A stretch of DNA of 64,000 bases from positions 1-64,000 of the forward strand of contig JBCBSQ010000001.1 of the NCBI GenBank assembly GCA_039819085.1, written 5' to 3'. The translations under genes and the position numbers were made by a program. The stretch comes from MED-G105 sp039819085. GTDB lineage: Bacteria; Pseudomonadota; Alphaproteobacteria; Caulobacterales; Parvularculaceae. Of the stretch, positions 16,391 through 26,199 are shown piece by piece. Under the pieces are notes generated by a model, which saw only the letters and a list, made by a program, of their open reading frames with translations, was not told the origin of the DNA and did not search any database. Position 1 is the first letter of the stretch; each line of letters starts with the position of its first letter.

Positions 16391-16427
16391 CGTCAATGTC
16401 GGTCGATCGAGTTTTGGGGGTGGAGCC

Positions 16428-17174
16428 ATGAGGGGGTGCGGACTTACTCGCCATCGCTGGCGTCTCGTCTGGTTCATTGCGTTCATTTTCTCGGCAAGCG
16501 CGCCGGCTGCGCATGCGCAGAATCTCGCCGGGGTCTTTCCGCCGCTGCCGGTCTCGAAACAACTCGACTACCGGGCCGGGTGGCGTCCGGGCGAGAATGG
16601 CGGGCCGGACCGCTACGCCCAGCGCATTCATTACCAGGAGCGTTTCGCCGGGCGCTTCCTGTGGCGCGGCATCGTGCAAGTGAACGATGCGGACGGGGAA
16701 GGCCTCGATTTTGATTTCGCGCAGGCGGAATTCTTCTGGCTTCTGACGGACGAAAATGCGCCCTGGTCGGCGGCGCTAAGGTTCGACGCAAGAGTGCGTG
16801 AAGGATCTGAACCTGAGGAGTTCGCGCTCAACCTGGCGAATGAGTTCCGATTGACGTCGAAGATCACGGCCCGATTCAACATTCTCACGAAACGCGAAAT
16901 CGGGGATCAGCGCCGTCAGGGCCTACGATTCGAAACGAGGTCCAACCTTTTTATGCGCACGGATGGCGGCGTCATTTTCGGGGTCGAGAGCTACAACGAC
17001 CACGGATCGACCGCTGATCTTGACTTCTATGGACCATCCCAGCGCCAGCAAACCGGGCCGTTCGCCGTTTGGCCATTAGGCGATGAGTTTTTTCTTCTCA
17101 CCAGCGCCTTGTTTGGCTTGAACGCTCAGTCTCCGGATGCCGATTTTCGGATCTGGGTGCAGAAGAACTTCTAG
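16428..17174 (+). CDS. Exported protein of unknown function, beta-rich
   Basis: The 248-residue protein starts with a Sec signal peptide (RLVWFIAFIFSASAPAAHA, cleavage likely before QNLAG). The mature part has alternating hydrophobic and polar residues and aromatic-rich strands (FLWRGIVQVNDADGEG, AEFFWLLTDENAPWSAAL, FGVESYND). The last residue is Phe, so an outer-membrane beta-barrel or barrel-like porin-related protein is possible. I recognise no family. The ATG at 16428 has a GGAG site. Its stop shares a CTAG with the stop of the convergent mtnP, and a nested palindrome lies just upstream. Confidence 0.75.
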   Translation: MRGCGLTRHRWRLVWFIAFIFSASAPAAHAQNLAGVFPPLPVSKQLDYRAGWRPGENGGPDRYAQRIHYQERFAGRFLWRGIVQVNDADGEGLDFDFAQAEFFWLLTDENAPWSAALRFDARVREGSEPEEFALNLANEFRLTSKITARFNILTKREIGDQRRQGLRFETRSNLFMRTDGGVIFGVESYNDHGSTADLDFYGPSQRQQTGPFAVWPLGDEFFLLTSALFGLNAQSPDADFRIWVQKNF

Positions 17175-18067
17175 CTCCCTCGCGCCTTCAAGGCGCGTCC
17201 GGCGACCGCGGCGAGCTTTTCCAGAAGCTCCGGATCGCGCGCATCCGGCGGCGTGATGATCGCATGGTCGAGGCAGGTTTCGATCCCGAGCGGCGAAGGC
17301 GCGCGCGTCGCGCCGAGGCAGCGCGCAAGCTCAGGGACAAGGCGTTTGGCCTTGTCCACGTTCGCTCGCATCACCTCTAGAATACGGCCGACCTCCACCG
17401 CCTCTTCCTCCTCATGCCAACAATCATAATCCGTGACCATCGCGATTGTGACGTAAGGCAGCTCCGCCTCTCGGGCGAGCTTTGCTTCTGTCGCGTTCGT
17501 CATGCCGATGACGTCGCAGCCCCATGAGCGGTAGAGATGGGATTCGGCCTTGGTGGAAAACTGCGGGCCATCCATGCAGAGATATGTCCCGGTCGACGCA
17601 TGCGGAATGTTGAGCGCCGCGCACGCCGCGGCTGCGGCCTCGGCGAGGGTCGGGCACACCGGGTCCGCCATCGACACGTGCGCGACGCACCCTTCGCCGA
17701 AGAAAGAGTTGTCGCGATGCACCGTTCGGTCGATGAATTGATCGACCACAACAAAACTTCCCGGCGGGAGGTTCTCGCGAAACGATCCGCATGCGGATAT
17801 AGAGACAAGATCAGTGACGCCTGCGCGCTTCATGGCGCCCACATTTGCGCGGTAGTTGACGCCCGCCGGCGGCAGCCTGTGGCCTTCCCCGTGCCGCGCG
17901 AGGAACCGGACCGGAACGCCGTCGATCTCGCCGAAAACAACTGGCCCGGACGGCGGACCCCATGGCGTATCAATTTCGCGCCGCTCGGCGCCCTCCACCC
18001 CGTCTACGGCGTATAGGCCGGACCCGCCGACAAAGCCGAGAACACGCGCGCTTCTTTCGGTCGTCAT
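17171..18067 (-). CDS. mtnP: S-methyl-5'-thioadenosine phosphorylase
   Basis: The enzyme splits methylthioadenosine to adenine and methylthioribose-1-phosphate in methionine salvage. The 298-residue protein shows FVGGSGLYAVDGV at the N-terminus, a phosphate-site LARHGEGHRLPP, the RANVGAMKRAGV segment, GTYLCMDGPQFSTKAESHLY, and the specificity region IGMTNATEAKLAREA with TDYDCWHEEEE. These fit MtnP rather than the hopanoid nucleosidase HpnG. The ATG at 18067 shares its first base with the stop of the upstream TerB-like gene (TGATG), so the two are translationally coupled. Confidence 0.95.
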   Translation of the reverse strand: MTTERSARVLGFVGGSGLYAVDGVEGAERREIDTPWGPPSGPVVFGEIDGVPVRFLARHGEGHRLPPAGVNYRANVGAMKRAGVTDLVSISACGSFRENLPPGSFVVVDQFIDRTVHRDNSFFGEGCVAHVSMADPVCPTLAEAAAAACAALNIPHASTGTYLCMDGPQFSTKAESHLYRSWGCDVIGMTNATEAKLAREAELPYVTIAMVTDYDCWHEEEEAVEVGRILEVMRANVDKAKRLVPELARCLGATRAPSPLGIETCLDHAIITPPDARDPELLEKLAAVAGRALKARGS

Positions 18068-18531
18068 CAAATAGCGCCGGGTTCGCGGCCTAGCGCCTGG
18101 CAGATCTGGGCGATCGCGGCTTCTTCCTGCGCTTCAAGGCGCGTGTCTGCGACAATTGCGGCGCGCGCGGCGCGCACCACCGCGTCGGCCAGTTCCGGCG
18201 CGCCGCCGGCCCAGGTGATGTCCGCGAGAATGGTCTGCGCGGCCGCCCGGTAATCGCTGCGCAGCGCCGCGACGAGCCCGTTGTATTCGCCTTCCAGGAT
18301 CGCCGCGTTGAATTCAGAAAACGGCTTCTGGTTGACGAGGCCGGCGAGGAGGCGCGCTTCTTCTGATGGATCGAATGTGCCATCAGCGAAGGCCACGAGA
18401 AGGAACGCCCCGCAAGAGGCGCGGACTGCGCGGCGGTGATCTTCGTCAAAGCCGATCCGCGCCGGCGCTGTATCGTCCGTCGCCGCGTCGCCTGCGCCGG
18501 GCGCTTTTTTGTGTTCTGTCATGGGCGTCAT
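18067..18531 (-). CDS. TerB-like small protein
   Basis: The 154-residue protein matches the TerB/TerB-like helical fold. A FGFDEDH-like lead-in is followed by ACGAFLLVAFADGTFDPSEEARLLAGL, where Asp residues could bind metal, and a second helical repeat VVRAARAAIVADTRLEAQEEAAIAQI. TerB-like proteins are found near metal, stress or envelope genes and have no fixed biochemical role. The first 25 residues are polar. It lies 54 bases after hpnM and overlaps mtnP by TGATG, so it may be transcribed with either. Confidence 0.82.
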   Translation of the reverse strand: MTPMTEHKKAPGAGDAATDDTAPARIGFDEDHRRAVRASCGAFLLVAFADGTFDPSEEARLLAGLVNQKPFSEFNAAILEGEYNGLVAALRSDYRAAAQTILADITWAGGAPELADAVVRAARAAIVADTRLEAQEEAAIAQICQALGREPGAI

Positions 18532-18585
18532 GGTTGGACCCTTCGCCGCCGGAGGGCAAGGTCAGTCCCACGTCGCGAAGGGAAA

Positions 18586-19422
18586 CTAGCCCTCGTTTTC
18601 GGACGTGTCTTCCGGCGGGGCGTCATCGCCTCCCTCTTCATTCGCCGCCGGATCACCGGGGGCCGGATCCGATTCTGGCGCCGCGGCGTCGGCGGGGAGC
18701 GCCTTTTCGATTTCGTCGAGGAGCGCATCCACGCCTCGCGTCTCCACAAAGCTGGCGAATTCAGACCGCTTGACCGACATGATCGACGCGCCATTAACGA
18801 CGATGTCGATAAGCTTCAGCGGGCCATTTGAAAAACTGCGCGTCCGCCAGTCGACATTCAGGGGCGCGCCTTCGGAACGCACGAACCGGGTGCGGACGAA
18901 AATGTCCTTTCGGAACGGTTTCGTCTCCGTCACTTCCAAGGGGTTGCCGAGGATGCCGTCGAACTGCTCGGCGTACTGCCGCGTGATGTAGTCGGGAAAA
19001 GCGCGGTCATAGCGCGTGCGCTGCGCGTCCGTCATGGCGTCATAAACGCTTCTGCTGACGATGAATTTTGAGAGCGCGTCAAGCGCGAGGCCTTCCCGCA
19101 AAACGTCCTGGAAGGCGGCGAGACGCGCAGCGTCGCTTCTGTCTTCGTCCGTCAGGGCGGCTTCAGCGTCGTCGAGCAGCCGTCGCACAAAGGCGGTCGC
19201 TTTATCCTCCGCAGAGACGTCTTCCTCTTTCGAGACGTCATTTTCCGCTTTGGCGACGCCGTCCTCAGCTTGCGCCGTCTCTGCGCTGGGGTCGCTCTCG
19301 CTGGTCGCCGACTGCGCCGCTGCGGGGCCTCCAGCGAGCGCTGCGAAGCCGATCACACCCGATATTGCAAAAGTCAGAGCCGTCGAACGAGCGCGTCGCA
19401 CGTCGGGGTGGAAAACGTTCAT
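18586..19422 (-). CDS. hpnM: Hopanoid-associated MlaC/Ttg2D-type periplasmic protein HpnM
   Basis: The 278-residue protein has a signal peptide (ALTFAISGVIGFAALAGGPAAAQ) and an MlaC-like core. This runs from VRRLLDDAEAALTDEDRSD to NVDWRTRSFSNGPLKLIDIVVNG and ISMSVKRSEFASFV-like strands. MlaC proteins carry phospholipids across the periplasm; HpnM is the version encoded beside HpnN. The region just after the signal and the final 45 residues are acidic and disordered. I chose the ATG at 19422 since it gives a normal signal peptide. hpnN lies upstream on the same strand with a 248-base gap. Confidence 0.88.
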   Translation of the reverse strand: MNVFHPDVRRARSTALTFAISGVIGFAALAGGPAAAQSATSESDPSAETAQAEDGVAKAENDVSKEEDVSAEDKATAFVRRLLDDAEAALTDEDRSDAARLAAFQDVLREGLALDALSKFIVSRSVYDAMTDAQRTRYDRAFPDYITRQYAEQFDGILGNPLEVTETKPFRKDIFVRTRFVRSEGAPLNVDWRTRSFSNGPLKLIDIVVNGASIMSVKRSEFASFVETRGVDALLDEIEKALPADAAAPESDPAPGDPAANEEGGDDAPPEDTSENEG

Positions 19423-19670
19423 GTCGAAGAGCCTCCAGATCCAGGCCGCCGCTCGCGGGCTAGCGCATCGCAAAGCGTCCGTTCTGACAGGGCGGTTCAC
19501 GTCGCGCGAGCCGCCCCTTGGTTATACGTCGTAAGTCGCCGCAACAATCGCGCCGTTGGCTGGCGGGCGCTGCGGCTGCGGCGACAATGACGCCAAAGCT
19601 ATATGGATGAATTAGGGCGGCGCGCTACCGCACCTGCTCACTTTCTCGCGATTTCGGGGCGACTCGTCGA

Positions 19671-22265
19671 TTAAGCCTTATAGCCGCGCAGCCGCATGGC
19701 CGCCGGCAGCACGAGAAGCGTGCAGATAAGGGTCATGGCGATCGCCAGCGACAGAAGCTGGCCCATGCTCGCGGTGCCGCGATGGGCCGACAACATGAGG
19801 CTCCCAAAGGACGCGACCGTGGTCGTGGCTGAAAAGAAGACGGCGCTGGGGGTCGACGTCTGGAACAGCTCATCGTCATGGCCGAGGTGGCGCCGCCGCA
19901 GAACGAGGTGAATGCCGCTGTCGACGCCGATGCCGAGAAGCAGCGGCAACACGATGACATTGGCGTAGTTGAAGGGCAGGTCGAGCGTAACGCTTGCGCC
20001 CACTGTGAGCACCGCGGCGAGGGCGATCGGAAAGAGAACGAAGAGCACATTCTCGAAGCGGCGCATCAGCAGCCATAAAAGGATCGTCACGGCGACGACC
20101 GCGATGCCGGTCGCCTGCAACATCGCTTCGGCGATAACGCGGCCGGCGGCGTCCGCCTGAACCGCCCCACCCGCAACGCTCGGCGCGATGTCGGATGCGG
20201 CTGCGACAAATCGTTTGAGCGCGCGCGGATCTCGCACGTCTTCGGCGGGCAGGAGATCGATGCGCTGGCGACCGTCCCCGGCGAGATATCGGTTGCGAAG
20301 CGCTTCGGGCAGGGTAGAGATGTCGACTTCGCTGGCGTTCAGCTGCGCGAAAAGGATGTCAGTTAATTGTGGCCAGTATTCAAAGGCCTGGCGCTCAAAC
20401 TGAGCGAATGATCGAGGCTCGGCCATGAGCCGTTCCAGCGTCGTGGCGAGCCGCGTCTCGGCGTCCGACGCCTCCGGACCGCGCAGTTGCGCCAGCAAAC
20501 GCTCGACCGCCGGACCGCGTGCGGCGGTTGATAGGTCGACCTCTTCAGCCGGCCCGCCGTCAAGGGCGAAGGCGAGGCCGCCGGCGGCGAAGTCGATCAG
20601 GTCCAGCTTGTCGAGCTGGTTGGCGGGGATGAAATCAGCGATCCGCCGGGTCGCGCCGATCGCCGGGCGCGCATCGGCCGCCGCCGCGATCGCCGCAGCC
20701 TCTGAGTCACTCGCGACGAGCACGCTTGCTCTATAGGGCGTTGTCTCCTGATCATCGAATAGGAGGTTGAATCCCCTGACGGACTCGCTGGCGGGGTCGC
20801 GCAGGGACATCGGGTCGGCGTCGAAGCGCGCCTGTGGCAGTAAGGTCGCTGCGTAAACCCCCGCCGCAATTGCCAAAATTGAAACCGGGATCGAGATTCG
20901 CTCCAACAGTCTGAAGACGGCGTCGATGGCGCCGCCGCTCTTTTTCACGGGTGGCGAGAACGCGCCAAGCAGCGCCGGCAGGAACGTCGCCGCCACGAGA
21001 AAGGCGATGATGACGCCAACGCCGGCGATGAGCCCGAGCTGCGCGATGCCGTCGAACCGGGTTGGCGTGAAGGCGAGGAATCCGAGCGCCGTCGTCGGGG
21101 CGGCGAGCGTCAGGCCCGCGCCTGAATCGTGGGCCGCGCCGCGCAGCGCGCTGGCGGTCGACTGGCCGTGGCTGCGCCGTTCCTGCACATGCGACAAGAG
21201 ATGGATCGCGAAATCGAGGCCGAGACCGACCAGCAAGACAGTGAACGCGACAGAGACGAGGTTCAACTCACCGACGGTCGCCGCGGCGAAAGCTGCCGTC
21301 AAAACAAGCGTCACGATAAGCGACAGCATGGTCGCGAAGACCAGATAGATCGAGCGAAACGCCGCGAACAACAGGACGGCCACCAGCGCCAGGGAGACGG
21401 CGAACGACACGCCGATGCCCGAAGACACCGCCTGCAGTTCATCGGCCCGCAGCGCCGGGTCCCCGGTGACGAGCGCGCCGGCCCGCCCTTCGAACTGCTC
21501 GTTTAGCGTCGCAATCTCGGCCTTCATCATCTGAAGCGCCGGTTTCGCAGGCTGCAGGCGCGAGAAGTCGAGCGCGGGCGTCGCATAGAGCAGCCGGCGT
21601 GTGTCCGCGCCCATGTTCGCGTCATCGTCCGTTTCAGCGCCGGTTGCGAACGCCCCGAGCCAGGCGAAAGGCCGGCGTTCGCCGGAAAGGCTCGCGTCGC
21701 CCACATCCGCCAATTCGCGATAGAGACGGTCCAGCGCCTCCGCCCCGAGGTCGGCCTCTTCCGCGAGAGCGGCGTTGTCGGCCAGCGCGTCAAAAAGCGT
21801 CGCCGCGGTAGGCGAGCGGGTCAGCTTTTCGATCAACGACCCCGCCTGGCCGAGTCGCTCAAGGCGGTCGGCGAGCTTTCGCTCGTCAAGATACAAAAGC
21901 CCGTGTTCGCGGAAGAACGGGTCCGCGGAGGGCGCGTAGACGTCCGCAAACAGGTCGTTGCGCGCCTTCAGCCGTTCAGAGAGGGCCGCCGTGAACGCTT
22001 CGGCCTCATCAACGCTCGCCGCGTCGATCACCGCGACGACGTCGGTCTTGATGGATGGAAATGCCTCTCGAAGCTCCGCGGCGCGCCGCTGAAATCCGAG
22101 ATTGGGGTCCAGCATGGCGCTGGTGTCCGTGTTCACCGACAGATTTCCGGCCGCGTACCAGCCGGCCGCGCCTGTCGCCGCCAAAATGAGGATCGCCAAG
22201 AACGCGCCGCCAATCCGCGCCGCGCTCGTCCATTTGATGAAGGTGTATTCGATGCCGCGCAGCAT
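19671..22265 (-). CDS. hpnN: Hopanoid-associated RND/MMPL transporter HpnN
   Basis: HpnN moves hopanoids to the outer membrane. The 864-residue protein has the RND/MMPL duplicate: an N-terminal helix (GGAFLAILILAATGAAGWYAAG-type), a large periplasmic loop, a six-helix bundle (AVSLALVAVLLFAAFRSIYL, LLVGLGLDFAIHLLSHV with the GLDFAIH signature), then a second loop and bundle (LLWLLMRRFENVLFVLF, LLLGIGVDSGIHLVLRRRH). The ATG at 22265 (MLRGIEYTF) fits the family start; about 50 residues more are open upstream without homology. Together with hpnM this is a lipid-transport pair; hopanoid synthesis genes are not in the window. Confidence 0.93.
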   Translation of the reverse strand: MLRGIEYTFIKWTSAARIGGAFLAILILAATGAAGWYAAGNLSVNTDTSAMLDPNLGFQRRAAELREAFPSIKTDVVAVIDAASVDEAEAFTAALSERLKARNDLFADVYAPSADPFFREHGLLYLDERKLADRLERLGQAGSLIEKLTRSPTAATLFDALADNAALAEEADLGAEALDRLYRELADVGDASLSGERRPFAWLGAFATGAETDDDANMGADTRRLLYATPALDFSRLQPAKPALQMMKAEIATLNEQFEGRAGALVTGDPALRADELQAVSSGIGVSFAVSLALVAVLLFAAFRSIYLVFATMLSLIVTLVLTAAFAAATVGELNLVSVAFTVLLVGLGLDFAIHLLSHVQERRSHGQSTASALRGAAHDSGAGLTLAAPTTALGFLAFTPTRFDGIAQLGLIAGVGVIIAFLVAATFLPALLGAFSPPVKKSGGAIDAVFRLLERISIPVSILAIAAGVYAATLLPQARFDADPMSLRDPASESVRGFNLLFDDQETTPYRASVLVASDSEAAAIAAAADARPAIGATRRIADFIPANQLDKLDLIDFAAGGLAFALDGGPAEEVDLSTAARGPAVERLLAQLRGPEASDAETRLATTLERLMAEPRSFAQFERQAFEYWPQLTDILFAQLNASEVDISTLPEALRNRYLAGDGRQRIDLLPAEDVRDPRALKRFVAAASDIAPSVAGGAVQADAAGRVIAEAMLQATGIAVVAVTILLWLLMRRFENVLFVLFPIALAAVLTVGASVTLDLPFNYANVIVLPLLLGIGVDSGIHLVLRRRHLGHDDELFQTSTPSAVFFSATTTVASFGSLMLSAHRGTASMGQLLSLAIAMTLICTLLVLPAAMRLRGYKA

Positions 22266-22427
22266 GTGGCTTACCCGCGTCGTTACCCTTGGCCATCCGC
22301 CGAATGCTCGGCCTTTTGCGGCCTGTGGAACCGACGCGAAAAGCGCCCCAATTGCTTCTATGATCGGATCTCGGCCGAGGACAAGCTTGACAGCGCCTTC
22401 CGCGCCGCTTCGCGTGACCAATGCTTG

Positions 22428-23687
22428 ATGGGGCGCGGAGGCTCCGCTATCGCACGATGGATGCGAAACGTCTCAGCTGATCTGTCATTTCTCGATGGCC
22501 GCCGCGCGGATATGACGGCGACCCTCAAGGACTGGTGCGCGATCAATTCCGGCAGCGGAAATCTCGACGGCCTGGCGACGATGCGAGACGTGTTGGCCGA
22601 AGCGTTCAACGCCCTTGAGGGCGACGTCGAAATCGCGCCGTCAGACGCGCATGAGGTCGTCGCCCGGGACGGAGAGGTCGTGCGGCGCCCCGTCGGGGAC
22701 ATGATCCGCGTCATTAAGCGTCCGCAGGCGCCGATCCGGGTCTTGCTGGCGGGCCACATGGACACGGTGTTCCCGGTCGATCATCCCTTTCAGACGCATC
22801 GAATGCTGGACGACGACGTGATGAACGCGCCGGGCGCGGCGGACATGAAGGGCGGGCTCCTTGTGATGCTGGAGGCGCTGAAATGCGTGGAGCGTTCCAG
22901 CGTCGCCGACGCGATCGGGTATGAAGTGCTCATCAACGCTGACGAAGAGATCGGCTCGCACGGGTCTGCGCGCGCGATCGCCGAGGCGGCGCGGCGCGCG
23001 CATTTCGCCTGCGTTTACGAGCCCTCGCTCGCAGACGGCACGCTCGCCGGCGCGCGCAAGGGCAGCGGCAACTTCTCGGCGATCTTCGAAGGCAGGTCCG
23101 CCCACGCCGGCCGCGAGCATCATCTGGGCCGCAACGCGCTCGTCGCCGCTGCGAAGTTCGCCGGCGTCGTCGACGCATTGTCTGGTGCGCGAGAAGGCCT
23201 CACCGTCAATGTCGCGCGGATCGACGGCGGCGGGCCGAACAATGTCGTGCCGGACCGAGCGGTGGTGCGGTTCAATGTTCGTGTGGAGCGCGGCGACGAC
23301 GCGGAATGGATGCGCGGGCGGATTGATGAAGCGATCGCCGAAACCGACCGCGCGGAAGGCTATTCAGCGCGGCTTCATGGCGGTTTTGGCCGGCAGCCGA
23401 AGCCCATGACGCCGGCGCTCGCCGCGTTCTTCGAGGCGGTGCGGGCCATCGGCGCCGAGCTTGGCCAGGAGATCGCCTGGAAGGCCACGGGCGGGTGCTG
23501 CGACGGCAACAACATTGCGGCCGAAGGCGCGCCCGTCATCGATACGCTCGGCGTTCGCGGCGCCCATATTCACAGTGCGGATGAATATGTCCGCCTCGAC
23601 AGCCTTGAGGAGCGCGCCAAACTCTCCGCGCTGCTGCTTATGCGGATCGCCGCCGGCGATATTCCCGCGCCTGGCGCCGCAGCGTGA
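22428..23687 (+). CDS. M20-family metallohydrolase of the arginine succinyltransferase cluster
   Basis: The 419-residue enzyme belongs to the M20 metallopeptidases (CPG2, ArgE and DapE relatives). The metal ligands are all visible: LAGHMDTVFP, GAADMKGGLLVML, NADEEIGSHGS, ACVYEPSLADG, and HIHSADEYV near the C-terminus. The dimerisation domain lies between SAHAGREHHLGRNAL and RADIDEAI-like sequence. It sits 10 bases before astA. Alphaproteobacterial ast clusters often carry such a hydrolase, and DapE relatives remove succinyl groups, so it may stand in for succinylglutamate desuccinylase (inference). The start is uncertain: ATGs at 22428 and 22461 both lack strong ribosome-binding sites. Confidence 0.88.
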   Translation: MGRGGSAIARWMRNVSADLSFLDGRRADMTATLKDWCAINSGSGNLDGLATMRDVLAEAFNALEGDVEIAPSDAHEVVARDGEVVRRPVGDMIRVIKRPQAPIRVLLAGHMDTVFPVDHPFQTHRMLDDDVMNAPGAADMKGGLLVMLEALKCVERSSVADAIGYEVLINADEEIGSHGSARAIAEAARRAHFACVYEPSLADGTLAGARKGSGNFSAIFEGRSAHAGREHHLGRNALVAAAKFAGVVDALSGAREGLTVNVARIDGGGPNNVVPDRAVVRFNVRVERGDDAEWMRGRIDEAIAETDRAEGYSARLHGGFGRQPKPMTPALAAFFEAVRAIGAELGQEIAWKATGGCCDGNNIAAEGAPVIDTLGVRGAHIHSADEYVRLDSLEERAKLSALLLMRIAAGDIPAPGAAA

Positions 23688-23697
23688 CGGCGCGGCT

Positions 23698-24720
23698 GTG
23701 ACCTTGCCTGTCATCCGGCCCGTTCGGCGCGACGATTTCGATGAAATCCTCGCCCTGGCGAAGCGGGCGGGCGGCGGAATGACGAACCTGCCGCCTGAAC
23801 CGGACGCGCTTCGGGCGCGAATTGACAACGCCGTGGCGAGTTTTGAGGCGGACGCGACGGCCCCCGGCGGCGAGGTCTATCTGTGCGTTCTGGAGGCCGA
23901 GGGACGGGTGCTCGGCACGACCGCCGTTTTTTCCGCGATTGGCCTCGATTCCGGGTTCGTGAACTACAAAGTCAACTGGACGTTTCACGCTTCGCAGCAA
24001 CTCGGTAAGCGGATCAAACGGCGCTTGCTCGTGCCGACGCATGACTTCACCGGCGCAGGCGAAGTGGGATCGCTTTTCCTGTCGCCGGACGCGCGTGGCG
24101 GCGGGTATGGCAAGCTGCTCGCGCGCTCACGCTATCTCTTCATCGCTCAGAGCCCGGACCTTGTCGCTGATCCGATCTGCGCGGAGTTGCGCGGCTGGCG
24201 CGCCCCCGACGGCCGCCAGCCATTTTGGGACGCGCTTGGCAGGCACTTCTTCGACATGGATTTCGAGGAAGCGGACGTTCACAACTCAGCGAACGGCAAC
24301 CAGTTCATCGCCGACCTGATGCCGCGGATTTCGATCTATGTGGTGCTGTTGCCGGAGTCGGCGAAGGACTGCATCGGCAAGCCCCACGAGGGGGCGCGGC
24401 CCGCGTTGGAGATGCTGAAGCGCGAAGGGTTTGAGTACAACGACTATATCGACATTTTCGACGGCGGCCCGCTCGTTTCCGCCAAAAAAGACAGCATAAA
24501 GACCATTCGCGAGAGCGTTATTGGCCGCGCGAGGATCGTCAAAGAAATCGGCGAAGACGTCGGCGTCGCGATGAAGCTGCTGGCGGCCGGACGCGTCGCC
24601 GGATTTCGCGCGACCCGCGCGCCTGCGGCGATTTCCGAGGATGAGCTAATCATTGACCGTAAGGTCGCCGAGGCCCTCGGCGTGAGGGACGGCGACGCGG
24701 TGAGGCATGTGGACTGGTAG
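23698..24720 (+). CDS. astA: Arginine N-succinyltransferase
   Basis: AstA transfers succinyl from succinyl-CoA to arginine, the first step of the AST arginine degradation route. The 340-residue protein shows IRPVRRDDFDEILALAKRAGGGMTNLP, NYKVNWTFHASQQLGKRIKR, the acyl-CoA site EVGSLFLSPDARGGGYGKLLARSRYLF, ELRGWRAPDGRQPFWDALG and DAVRHVDW at the end. The start is GTG at 23698, ten bases after the M20 gene stop, because no ATG matches the family N-terminus. It lies in one transcription unit with the M20 gene, astD and astB. Confidence 0.95.
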   Translation: MTLPVIRPVRRDDFDEILALAKRAGGGMTNLPPEPDALRARIDNAVASFEADATAPGGEVYLCVLEAEGRVLGTTAVFSAIGLDSGFVNYKVNWTFHASQQLGKRIKRRLLVPTHDFTGAGEVGSLFLSPDARGGGYGKLLARSRYLFIAQSPDLVADPICAELRGWRAPDGRQPFWDALGRHFFDMDFEEADVHNSANGNQFIADLMPRISIYVVLLPESAKDCIGKPHEGARPALEMLKREGFEYNDYIDIFDGGPLVSAKKDSIKTIRESVIGRARIVKEIGEDVGVAMKLLAAGRVAGFRATRAPAAISEDELIIDRKVAEALGVRDGDAVRHVDW

Positions 24721-24723
24721 AAT

Positions 24724-26199
24724 ATGAACGAGCTTGCGCAAAACCACATAGACGGCGCGTGGAGGGATGGTCACGGCGAGAAGATCTCGTCGATTGATCC
24801 GTCTACGGGCGAACTCGTTTTTGAATCCTCCGCGGCGGACGGACATGACGTCATCGACGCGGTCACGGCGGCGCGGACCGCGTTTAGGGGCTGGGCCCTG
24901 ACGCCTCGTGACGCGCGCATCGCGATCCTGAAGCGCTACAAGGACATCATCCTTCGCGATGCGGAGGATCTGGCGCGCCTTATTTCGCGTGAGACCGGCA
25001 AACCGTTATGGGAGACGAAGACCGAAGCCGCGGCCGTCGCCGGCAAGATCGACATTTCGATCCGCGCCCATGATGAGCGCACCGGCGAGAAAGAAACCGC
25101 AAGCGGGCCGACGCGCGGGGTTTTGCGCCATAAACCGCATGGCGTGCTCGGCGTTCTGGGCCCGTACAATTTTCCGGCGCACCTGCCCAACGGGCATATC
25201 GTCCCGGCGCTGATCGCCGGCAACACGGTGGTTTTCAAGCCGTCGGAGCTCGCGCCGGGGCCGGGGGCGTTTCTTGTCCGCGCCCTTGAGGAGGCGGGCG
25301 TTCCGAAGGGCGTCGTCAATCTCGTACATGGCGCGCGCGCGACGGGCGAGGCGCTTGCCGGCAATGAAGGGCTCGATGGATTTCTCTTCACCGGCGGCGC
25401 GCGGACGGGTCTCGCGCTGCATCGTCAGTTTGCGGATAGCCCAGAGAAGATTCTGGCGCTGGAGCTTGGCGGCAACAACCCGCTCATCTGGTGGCGGACG
25501 GAGGACATCGACGCGGCGGCCTTCGCCGTCGTGCAATCTGCGTTCCTGACCTCCGGACAGCGCTGCACCTGCGCGCGGCGGCTGATCATCCCGGACGATG
25601 GCGACGGCGTGCAATACCTGAAGGCGTTGACGGCGTTGACGGACCGGATCGTCGTCGGCGCGCCGTTTGACGAGCCGCAGCCCTTTATGGGGCCCGTCAT
25701 TTCGTCCCGCGCCGCGGAGGGCCTGGAGCGCGCGTTCGACCAGCGCCTGGAGATGGGCGGAGAGGCGATCCGCTCGCTGTCGGTGCAGGATGAGGGAAGC
25801 GCTTTCGTCAGTCCTGGGATTGTTGACGTTACGGACGTTCAAAACCTTCCCGATGAAGAGCATTTCGGGCCTATGCTGCAGGTCATTCGCGTCAAGGACT
25901 TCGACGAAGCGGTCGATGTCGCCAATGCGACGAAGTTTGGCCTGTCGGCTGGCATCCTCGCCGACGAAAAAAAGGATTGGGAGACATTCCTTGCGCTGTC
26001 GCGGGCCGGCATCGTCAACTGGAATCGCCAGACGACCGGCGCTTCGTCCGCCGCGCCCTTTGGGGGCGTCGGCCATTCGGGCAATCATCGTCCGAGCGCG
26101 TATTATGCGGCTGACTATTGCGCCTATCCGGTGGCGTCGATGGAGGGCGAGGCGCTCCTGCCCATGCCCGAGGGCCAGGTGGGGGTTAGAGCGCAATGA
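24724..26199 (+). CDS. astD: Succinylglutamate-semialdehyde dehydrogenase
   Basis: AstD oxidises N-succinylglutamate semialdehyde to N-succinylglutamate with NAD. The 491-residue aldehyde dehydrogenase has the Rossmann GPYNFPAHLPNGHIVPAL, the FTGGARTGLALHRQF NAD loop, catalytic LELGGNNPLI (Glu) and SAFLTSGQRCTCARR (Cys near 281), and NWNRQTTGASSAAPFGG. It begins three bases after the astA stop and overlaps astB by ATGA, so the three are translationally linked. The pathway needs astC and astE as well, which are not adjacent. Confidence 0.96.
   Translation: MNELAQNHIDGAWRDGHGEKISSIDPSTGELVFESSAADGHDVIDAVTAARTAFRGWALTPRDARIAILKRYKDIILRDAEDLARLISRETGKPLWETKTEAAAVAGKIDISIRAHDERTGEKETASGPTRGVLRHKPHGVLGVLGPYNFPAHLPNGHIVPALIAGNTVVFKPSELAPGPGAFLVRALEEAGVPKGVVNLVHGARATGEALAGNEGLDGFLFTGGARTGLALHRQFADSPEKILALELGGNNPLIWWRTEDIDAAAFAVVQSAFLTSGQRCTCARRLIIPDDGDGVQYLKALTALTDRIVVGAPFDEPQPFMGPVISSRAAEGLERAFDQRLEMGGEAIRSLSVQDEGSAFVSPGIVDVTDVQNLPDEEHFGPMLQVIRVKDFDEAVDVANATKFGLSAGILADEKKDWETFLALSRAGIVNWNRQTTGASSAAPFGGVGHSGNHRPSAYYAADYCAYPVASMEGEALLPMPEGQVGVRAQ

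Noticed and set aside
17171..18067. The phosphorylase near hpnM/hpnN as hopanoid HpnG
   Set aside because: Motifs and length fit S-methylthioadenosine phosphorylase; HpnG is shorter and lacks the TDYDCWHEE region.
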